Source: AC-52 sp044870295 (GTDB lineage: Bacteria; Actinomycetota; UBA4738). From it: DNA of 12,217 nucleotides. Made by a program: the position numbers and the translations under genes. Location: contig JBIOYQ010000151.1 of NCBI GenBank assembly GCA_044870295.1, positions 1 to 12,217 on the forward strand, written 5' to 3'. Position 1 is the first letter of the stretch. Each line of letters starts with the position of its first letter. The notes under the pieces are model-generated. The model was given only the letters and a program-made list of their open reading frames with translations. It was not told the DNA's origin and did no database searches. Shown here piece after piece: positions 7,101-12,217 of the stretch.

Positions 7101-7140
7101 TCCGTAGCCGTACGGAGGTAGGGACGTCGCAGATTCCGTA
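7101..7140. promoter_or_regulatory. TCCGTA half-sites: an inverted repeat plus a third copy upstream of the PAS kinase
   Basis: TCCGTA (7101-7106), spacer GCCG, then TACGGA (7111-7116) forms a perfect inverted repeat. A third TCCGTA at 7135-7140 is in direct orientation, and the first and third extend to ATTCCGTA. The array sits 47-86 bases before the PAS kinase start, in the only gap ahead of the kinase-LuxR pair. It could be an operator for a dimeric regulator. The inverted repeat could alternatively be the 3' hairpin of the preceding receiver gene, but no T-run follows. Confidence 0.4.
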
Positions 7141-7186
7141 AGCTTGGGCTGACGAAGGTCACCGGACGGGCGACGGGGGTTCCACG

Positions 7187-9001
7187 GTGAGTGGGAGCGT
7201 GCGGGAGGACGGCTCAAATGGGGCCCTTCTGCGCCTTGGCGACGGCGATCTCCTCGGGGTATCGGTGACCGATTCACAAGGTCGGTTCTTCGAGGTCAAC
7301 GACACCCTGTGCCGGATCCTCGGACGAAAGGCCGGCGAACTGCGGACCCTGAACTACGCGTCGGTCGTCCATGTCGACGATTACTGCCGGGAGGCCGAGC
7401 ATCTCGCCCAGATGCTGGGCGGGGAGGTGTCCAGCTACTCCCTGGAGGAACGCTACCTGCGACCCGGTGGCGAGGTCCGTTTGGTCGCCATCCGAGCCTC
7501 CCTGGCCGGTGAGGGAAGTAACCATGTCATCCGGCGGATTCTCGACCTGACCGAGCGTCGCCATGCGGAAGCTGAACGGGACCGGCTCTTCAACTGCGCT
7601 CCCGATCTCATCGCCGTGGCCGGTCTCGACGGCTCCCTGCAACGGGTGAACCCCGCCCACACGATGGTGTTGGGCTGGAGTGCGGAGGAGCTCAGAGGTC
7701 TGGGGTGGAAGGCGCTCACGCACCCCGACGACCTCAGCGAGCTGATGGCGCGGATGTCAAAGGCGGCGACCGGTTTGGAGGTGGAGACTGACCTGCGCTT
7801 CCAGTGCCGGGACGGCTCGTACCGATGGCTCAGCCTGCGGGTCGTCCCCGACCTCGACAACGACTTGTTCTACGCGTATGGCCGGGACGTGACCGAGCGG
7901 AAGATGGCAGAGGCAGCCCTGGCGCGCAGCCAGGCGCAGACCCAGCGCATCTTCGACGAGAGTCCGATCGGCATGGTGGTGACCGATGCGGACCTGCGTC
8001 TGGTGATCGTAAACGCCGCCTTCTCGGAAATGCTCGCATATACCGAGGAGGAGCTGGTGGGGCGCGGATTCGATGAGGTCATCCATCCCGAGGACATCGC
8101 CGCCCACGTTGCGCTGGTCCAAGGGCTGGTGGTCGGGGACATTCCCGGCTACGACATCGAAACCCGTTATGTACGCCGCGATGGGGACGTGGTCTGGGGC
8201 CGGCTCAGGGCCACCGCCATCGACTTCGGGACCGCTGGCCTACCGCACCATCTGTGCATGGTGGAGGACATCACCGAGGTCCGACGAGCCGACGCTTACC
8301 GGCGGGAGTACGACGACCTGAAGGACGCTTTCCTGCGCGTGGTCACTCACGACCTTCAGGGTCCCCTCGCCTCCATCGCCGGGCTGGCCACGGTCCTTAC
8401 CGCGTCTGAGTCGACGATGGACGCCGCTGCTCAACGCGAGGTTTTGCTCCGGATCGCCTGGCAGACCCATCGACTCCAGCGGATGGTTGACATCTTCCTG
8501 GACCTCGACCGCCTCTACCACGGGAGCGAGGCCGCTGCCCGGCGACCCACCGACCTGGTGGCGCTCATCCGACAGGTAGTTCGCACCGTCGATCTCGGTG
8601 ACCGGCCGCTCGAGGTGGAAGCGGAAACCCCCCTTGCGGCGGTGGATCCCGATCAGGTGGAACGGATCCTGGAGAATCTGCTGGCCAACGCGGTGGCTCA
8701 TACGCCCACAGACACTCCCGTGTGGGTACGGGTCACTGGAGATGACGTGATGTCGATCGTTGTCGAGGATGCGGGCCCGGGCGTGCCTGACCACCTCAAG
8801 AAAACCGTGTTCGAGCTGTTCCGTACGGGCGATCCCGGGGTTCGCCGGGGCGGTGCGGGACTTTGGGTTGTCAACCGTTTGGCTGAACTGCACGGCGGCC
8901 GGGCCTGGGTCGAGGATCGACAAGGTGGTGGTGCGTCGTTCCGGGTGCTGCTGCCGACGGCTTCGGCAAAGGATGCTTCTGTGGCCGGGGACGGGGCGTG
9001 A
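7187..9001 (+). CDS. Soluble triple-PAS sensor histidine kinase
   Basis: This 604-residue kinase has no transmembrane helix. Three PAS domains occupy about 22-124, 131-240 and 250-366. Each ends in the PAC-type DLTER, DVTER or DITEV motif, and GYSxEE-like segments appear as GWSAEE and AYTEEE. HisKA follows, with phosphorylated H388 in VVTHDLQGPLASI (HD rather than the commoner HE). HATPase_c has N box N497 and N501, G1 DAGPG (528-532), F box VFELF and a modified G2 RRGGAGL. GTG 7187 is preceded by GGGGG at 7175-7179. The stop overlaps the next start as GTGA, so it should be translationally coupled to the LuxR regulator, its presumed partner. The PAS ligand or cofactor cannot be told from sequence; I see no clear haem or flavin signature. 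Confidence 0.93.
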   Translation: MSGSVREDGSNGALLRLGDGDLLGVSVTDSQGRFFEVNDTLCRILGRKAGELRTLNYASVVHVDDYCREAEHLAQMLGGEVSSYSLEERYLRPGGEVRLVAIRASLAGEGSNHVIRRILDLTERRHAEAERDRLFNCAPDLIAVAGLDGSLQRVNPAHTMVLGWSAEELRGLGWKALTHPDDLSELMARMSKAATGLEVETDLRFQCRDGSYRWLSLRVVPDLDNDLFYAYGRDVTERKMAEAALARSQAQTQRIFDESPIGMVVTDADLRLVIVNAAFSEMLAYTEEELVGRGFDEVIHPEDIAAHVALVQGLVVGDIPGYDIETRYVRRDGDVVWGRLRATAIDFGTAGLPHHLCMVEDITEVRRADAYRREYDDLKDAFLRVVTHDLQGPLASIAGLATVLTASESTMDAAAQREVLLRIAWQTHRLQRMVDIFLDLDRLYHGSEAAARRPTDLVALIRQVVRTVDLGDRPLEVEAETPLAAVDPDQVERILENLLANAVAHTPTDTPVWVRVTGDDVMSIVVEDAGPGVPDHLKKTVFELFRTGDPGVRRGGAGLWVVNRLAELHGGRAWVEDRQGGGASFRVLLPTASAKDASVAGDGA

Positions 9002-9639
9002 GCATCCGCGTCTTCCTCCTCGACGATCATGAGTTCACCCGTATCGGGTTGCGGGCTGTGATCGACGCCCAACCCGATCTCCTCGTGGTGGGCGAGGCGG
9101 CCACCGCGGATGGAGGGCTGGTGTCCATCGCCGCGCTACTCCCCGACGTGGCTGTCATCGACCTTCAACTCGCTCAAGGAGATGGGATCGGTGTTTGCCG
9201 GGAGCTCTCAACTCACCACCCGCAGATCCGCTGTCTCGTCCTCTCCGCCTTTCCCTACCGGGGCGCGGTACTCGGGGCGCGGAGCGCGGGAGCAGCCGGT
9301 TACCTCCTCAAGCAAGGGGCGAGCGGGGAACTGATCGATGCCATCCGGACGGTGGCGGGTGGCGGCACCGCCTTCATCGAGAGCACCTCGTCCGTGCCCG
9401 ACCCGCAGGAGTTTGACCCGCTGTTTCAGCGTCTCTCGCCTCAGGAGCGGAGGATCCTGGCTCTCATCGTTGAAGGCCGGACGAATCGTCAGATCGCGAC
9501 CGATCTCTTCCTGTCGGAGAAGACGGCCAGGAACTACGTGTCAAGGTTGCTGGCGAAGCTCGGGATGACCCGGCGCAGCGAGGCTGCCGGATACGGCGCA
9601 CGGCTTGCCGAACGGGGAGGACTCGACGCTTCCGCCTAG
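8998..9639 (+). CDS. NarL/LuxR-family response regulator with a DosR-like DNA-binding domain
   Basis: A 213-residue regulator: receiver domain (1-~122) with D9 D10, phosphorylation site D55 (VIDLQLAQGDG), switch S83 and K105 (GYLLKQG), then a LuxR helix-turn-helix at 145-202. The helix-turn-helix reads LSPQERRILALIVEG, then FLSEKTARNYVSRLLAKLGM, very close to DosR/DevR of Mycobacterium tuberculosis as I recall it. K175, R178 and N179 match the DosR base-contact residues K179, K182 and N183. The Pro usually found in the receiver loop after D55 is absent (LAQG in place of LPDG). The GTG start overlaps the PAS kinase stop by four bases. It should bind DNA as a dimer when phosphorylated, and it is the only DNA-binding output encoded in the island. 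Confidence 0.93.
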   Translation: MSIRVFLLDDHEFTRIGLRAVIDAQPDLLVVGEAATADGGLVSIAALLPDVAVIDLQLAQGDGIGVCRELSTHHPQIRCLVLSAFPYRGAVLGARSAGAAGYLLKQGASGELIDAIRTVAGGGTAFIESTSSVPDPQEFDPLFQRLSPQERRILALIVEGRTNRQIATDLFLSEKTARNYVSRLLAKLGMTRRSEAAGYGARLAERGGLDASA

Positions 9640-9650
9640 CGGCGAGAACA

Positions 9651-9664
9651 GTGACTTTCAACCC
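9651..9664. promoter_or_regulatory. Weak DosR-box-like sequence downstream of the LuxR regulator
   Basis: GTGACTTTCAACCC partly matches the DosR core GGGACTWWAGTCCC: five of six bases on the left, both W positions, and three of six on the right. It lies 12 bases after the LuxR stop and about 93 bases before the second lone receiver. The neighbouring regulator has a DosR-like recognition helix, so autoregulation or control of the receiver is conceivable. The right half is poor and the match may be chance. Confidence 0.25.
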
Positions 9665-9730
9665 CTAGGAATTCGGGCGCCTACATGCATACATTGACGC
9701 GCTCGGTCTCCGCGGGGAGCGATCCTCCAA

Positions 9731-9736
9731 TAGGGT
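9731..9736 (+). promoter_or_regulatory. Possible -10-like TAGGGT before the second lone receiver
   Basis: TAGGGT lies in an A/T-richer patch (CCAATAGGGTG), 20 bases before ATG 9757. The same hexamer precedes the first receiver. A TTGACG is present at 9694-9699, but the 31-base gap is too long for a standard promoter, so the assignment is weak. AAGGGGG at 9738-9744 is the likely ribosome site, 12 bases from the start. Confidence 0.2.
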
Positions 9737-9756
9737 GAAGGGGGCCGCCACCCTCG

Positions 9757-10125
9757 ATGGGCTCGCTTCTGATCGTGGACGACGATCCGGATACCCGCTT
9801 CCTCGTTCGGAGGGTAATGGAGTTGTCTCTCGGGGCGCCTTCCGTGATCCGGGAAGCATCCTCCGGTGAAGAGGCGCTCAAGAGCTGGCTTGACCTGCAA
9901 CCGGACGTCATGGTGCTCGACCACGTGATGTCGGGGCGCTCCGGGCTCGCGGTGGCAACGGAGATCCTGTCGGAGAAGCCCGACCAGGCCATCGTTCTCT
10001 TCACCGCCCATCAGGACATGGAGCTGAAGAGCCAAGCGGCGAAGATCGGCGTGAGGGCGTGTCTGGCGAAGAGCGAACTCGAGCGCCTGCGCACCACGGT
10101 GCTGGCCCTGCTGCAGGAAGGCTAA
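9757..10125 (+). CDS. Single-domain response regulator (receiver only), second copy
   Basis: A 122-residue lone receiver that aligns without gaps to the one at 6701-7087. My hand count is 55 identities over 122 positions. Key residues are D8 D9 (LLIVDD), phosphorylation site D55 (MVLDHVMSG), T83 (VLFTA) and K105 (RACLAKSEL). The near-universal Pro of the MPG loop is Ser, and the Pro after K105 is Ser. Both copies share the unusual DH after the acceptor Asp and a Cys three residues before the Lys. The start is ATG 9757. The gene ends the signalling island, and its stop overlaps the stop of the convergent dehydrogenase. Possible roles are phosphate sink, relay intermediate or protein-contact regulator, with no direct evidence for which. 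Confidence 0.9.
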   Translation: MGSLLIVDDDPDTRFLVRRVMELSLGAPSVIREASSGEEALKSWLDLQPDVMVLDHVMSGRSGLAVATEILSEKPDQAIVLFTAHQDMELKSQAAKIGVRACLAKSELERLRTTVLALLQEG

Positions 10126-11537
10126 AGGCGCTCGGCGAACTCGCCTCGGTCGTTCGGCAACAACGGCGGCGGGCTGTCCGGAAGGTCGATCCACCGGTCT
10201 CGGGCCCCACCGATGCACTCGTACCTGAACCCGGCTCTCACCATGGCGGCGGCGTCGAGACAGTTTCTCCCGTCGATGAACAGATCGCCGCGCATCCGCC
10301 GGCGCAGCTCGGAATGGTCCAAGGTGAGGAACTCCGGCCAGTCAGTGACCAGGATGGTGGCATCGGCCTGATCGGCGGCCTGGTAGGCGTCACTGGCCAG
10401 TCCGAGATCGGGGAGCTCGGGCAGGACGGTGACGGCCGGGTCGTGAGCGGTCAGGAGCGTTCCCTTGACCAGCAATTGACGGGCGATCTCGACGCCGGGC
10501 GCGTCTCGCACGTCGTCGGTGCCTGGCTTGAACGCCAGTCCGAGGAGGCAGATCCTGCGGCCCTGGAGCACGCGCAGGTGCTCTTGCAGCTTCTTCACCA
10601 CGAGACCCCGCTGGCGGCGGTTCACCGAGAGCGTCGCCTTGAGCAGGTCGGGCTCGTACTCGGATTGCTCGGCGGTGGCGATGAGTTCGCGCAGATCCTT
10701 GGCCAGACAAGAACCACCCCATCCGATTCCGGCTCGCAGGAACTGGGGGCCGATCCGGGGATCGAGTCCCATGGCCGAGGCCACTCCGCCGACGTCGGCG
10801 CCGACCCGCTCGCAGATGTTGGCGATCTCGTTGATGAAGCTGATCTTGGTGGCCAGGAAGGCATTGGAGGCGAACTTGATGACCTCGGCGGTCTGGGGCG
10901 AGGTACGGATGAGCGTCGGCCGGCAACCCGGGTCGGATCCCGGAAACCGCTGCTCCAAGACCGGCCGGTAGACCTCGGTCACGAGATCGAGCGCCCGGTC
11001 GTCGTCGCTCCCGAGCACGATCCTGGTCGGGCAGAGGAAGTCCCGAACCGCCGAACCTTCCCGGAGGAACTCCGGGTTCGAGACGAGGGCGACCGGCTGA
11101 CCCTTGGCATGTTCCGGACGGCCGTCGGCCACGATGGAGGCCAACCAGTGCGCGCCGCCGACGGGGATCGTGCTCTTGTTGACGACGACCTGATCTCTGA
11201 TCACCCCGCCGATGGCCCGCGCCGCGCCGTCCAGGGCCCGCATGTCCGGCCGCCCATCGGCGGAGATGGGTGCACCGACGCACAGGAAGCCAACGTCCGC
11301 GCAGGACATGGCGTCGAGGATGCTGTCGGTGAAACGCAGAGACCCATCGCCAAGGCCGGCGGTGAGGAGGTCGTCGACCTCGGGTTCGTGGAAGGGGGCG
11401 CGTCCCGACCGCAGCGATCGGAGCCGGTGGTGGTCGGCCTCGACGGCGACCACGCGATGCCCAAGGTGGGAGAAGCAGACGGCCACGGTGGTGCCCACGT
11501 AGCCGCTGCCGATCACAGCGACCCTGGGCTGGTCCAT
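10122..11537 (-). CDS. ugd: UDP-glucose 6-dehydrogenase (UDP-glucose/GDP-mannose dehydrogenase family)
   Basis: This 471-residue enzyme oxidises UDP-glucose to UDP-glucuronate with two NAD+ in the cytoplasm, supplying a precursor for acidic exopolysaccharide. The N-terminal Rossmann motif is GSGYVG (10-15). The middle domain has NPEFLREGSA (154-163), K221 in EVIKFASNAFLATK and the catalytic Cys C277 in GWGGSCLAKD. The C-terminal domain has GLAFKPGTDDVRDAP (333-347) and DGRNC. I chose ATG 11537; a longer frame runs up into the preceding gene but lacks homology. The start is 2 bases after the sugar transferase stop, with GAGGGG inside that gene as ribosome site, so the pair should be coupled. 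The last ~20 residues (PDSPPPLLPND) form a Pro-rich tail not typical of the family. UDP-mannuronate or other nucleotide-sugar dehydrogenases are close relatives, so substrate choice is probable, not certain. Confidence 0.92.
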   Translation of the reverse strand: MDQPRVAVIGSGYVGTTVAVCFSHLGHRVVAVEADHHRLRSLRSGRAPFHEPEVDDLLTAGLGDGSLRFTDSILDAMSCADVGFLCVGAPISADGRPDMRALDGAARAIGGVIRDQVVVNKSTIPVGGAHWLASIVADGRPEHAKGQPVALVSNPEFLREGSAVRDFLCPTRIVLGSDDDRALDLVTEVYRPVLEQRFPGSDPGCRPTLIRTSPQTAEVIKFASNAFLATKISFINEIANICERVGADVGGVASAMGLDPRIGPQFLRAGIGWGGSCLAKDLRELIATAEQSEYEPDLLKATLSVNRRQRGLVVKKLQEHLRVLQGRRICLLGLAFKPGTDDVRDAPGVEIARQLLVKGTLLTAHDPAVTVLPELPDLGLASDAYQAADQADATILVTDWPEFLTLDHSELRRRMRGDLFIDGRNCLDAAAMVRAGFRYECIGGARDRWIDLPDSPPPLLPNDRGEFAERL

Positions 11538-11539
11538 CG

Positions 11540-12217
11540 TCAGTAGGCCCCTCGCCGGGAGAGCACCGTACCGGCCGTCCTGAACAGGATGAAGAGGTCG
11601 AGTGAAAGCGACCAGTTCTCGATGTAGAAGAGGTCCATCCGGAGGGCCCGATGGGGGTCGAGGCTGCTCCGTCCGTTGATCTGCCACCAACCCGTAACTC
11701 CCGCCCGCACCTGGTGGCGGGACCGCAACAGGTGCGGATGGTGCTCGACCTGTATGAGGGGCAGAGGGCGGGGACCGACCAGGCTGAGGTCGCCTTTGAT
11801 CACCAGCCACAACTGGGGAAGCTCATCGAGGCTGTACCGGCGCAGGAAGCGTCCGACGCGGGTTACTCGTGGGTCGTCCCGTGCCTTGAAGAAGGGGACG
11901 GTCAGGTCACCGACCTCGCCGTCCAGCACGACCTCGTCGTTTTCCACCATGGTCCGGAACTTGTACAGCCGGAACCGGCGGCCACCCTTCGTGACGCGAT
12001 CTTGGCGGAAGAGGATCGGCCCCCGGGAGCTGAGGCGGACGGCGAGGGCGACGACCGCCATCAACGGCAGAGAAACGATGAGGGCCACGGACGCCACCAG
12101 GACGTCGAAGGCGCGCTTGACGGCCGCCTGCGCGGTGCTGATCCGGGCCGGCTTCACGGACAGGGCCAGCACGTCACCGAAGCTCTGGACCGTCAACCGG
12201 GAAATGAGGATGTCGGC
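11540..12217 (-). CDS. Exopolysaccharide polyprenyl-phosphate sugar-phosphate transferase, 5' end outside window
   Basis: The visible 225 residues are the C-terminal catalytic half of a Bacterial_sugar_transferase (WbaP/WcaJ-like) protein. Such proteins move a hexose-1-phosphate from a nucleotide sugar onto undecaprenyl phosphate to begin exopolysaccharide repeat-unit synthesis at the membrane. Landmarks are KRAFDVLVA followed by a hydrophobic hairpin, GPILFRQDRV, YKFRTM, DDPRVTRVGRFLRR, SLDELPQL, GDLSLVGPRP and VRAGVTGWWQINGRS. The frame is open to the right edge, where ADILISRLTVQSFGDV resembles the region between the N-terminal and catalytic domains. So a TTG at 12196 that could look like a start is not one. 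It is the upstream member of a coupled pair with the dehydrogenase. Which sugar it uses cannot be read here. Confidence 0.93.
   Translation of the reverse strand, partial: ADILISRLTVQSFGDVLALSVKPARISTAQAAVKRAFDVLVASVALIVSLPLMAVVALAVRLSSRGPILFRQDRVTKGGRRFRLYKFRTMVENDEVVLDGEVGDLTVPFFKARDDPRVTRVGRFLRRYSLDELPQLWLVIKGDLSLVGPRPLPLIQVEHHPHLLRSRHQVRAGVTGWWQINGRSSLDPHRALRMDLFYIENWSLSLDLFILFRTAGTVLSRRGAY

Noticed and set aside
10059..11546. Long plus-strand open frame (495 codons) opposite the UDP-glucose dehydrogenase
   Set aside because: Antisense to a gene with an intact catalytic motif set; the translation shows no family features.
11538..11810. In-frame extension of the dehydrogenase upstream of 11537
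   Set aside because: It overlaps the conserved end of the sugar transferase in another frame; the Rossmann motif begins right after ATG 11537.

Overview
The window is high-GC DNA with several GTG starts, short intergenic gaps and long spurious antisense reading frames. It looks like an actinobacterium. The 42-residue GYWLVASDGGVFTFGDA-type repeats and the DosR-like LuxR regulator suggest the class Acidimicrobiia or a relative. That placement is inferred from gene content; no marker gene is present.

Left block (1-4659). The first 115 bases hold the 3' end of a plus-strand gene whose last 37 residues contain an AHAW motif. It resembles the C-terminus of the transglutaminase-like lasso-peptide B2 family. 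Converging on it is a large minus-strand gene (133-3258) for a secreted protein: signal peptide, six Calx-beta domains, six GYWLVASDGG repeats and a Thr/Pro-rich tail. Upstream of that, also on the minus strand, is a Bmp/PnrA-family solute-binding lipoprotein (3505-4659). No ABC permease or ATPase gene lies beside it.

Central signalling island (4771-10125, all plus strand). Five two-component genes follow one another: a membrane CHASE-domain histidine kinase, a single-domain receiver, a soluble triple-PAS histidine kinase, a DosR/NarL-type LuxR response regulator overlapping that kinase by 4 bases, and a second single-domain receiver. The two lone receivers are gap-free paralogues of each other. 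The CHASE kinase is divergent from the Bmp lipoprotein. Their shared 111-bp intergenic region carries a 10-bp direct repeat spaced 21 bp apart.

Right block (10122-12217, minus strand). A UDP-glucose 6-dehydrogenase and a polyprenyl-phosphate sugar-phosphate transferase (5' end outside the window) are separated by 2 bases. They mark the edge of an exopolysaccharide locus. The dehydrogenase and the last receiver converge and share 4 bases at their stop codons.

Working picture (inference): a periplasmic ligand bound by the lipoprotein, or sensed directly by the CHASE kinase, together with a cytoplasmic signal read by the PAS kinase, feeds the receivers and the LuxR regulator. Plausible outputs are the flanking surface functions, namely the secreted Calx-beta protein and the exopolysaccharide. 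Nothing in the sequence proves these links.
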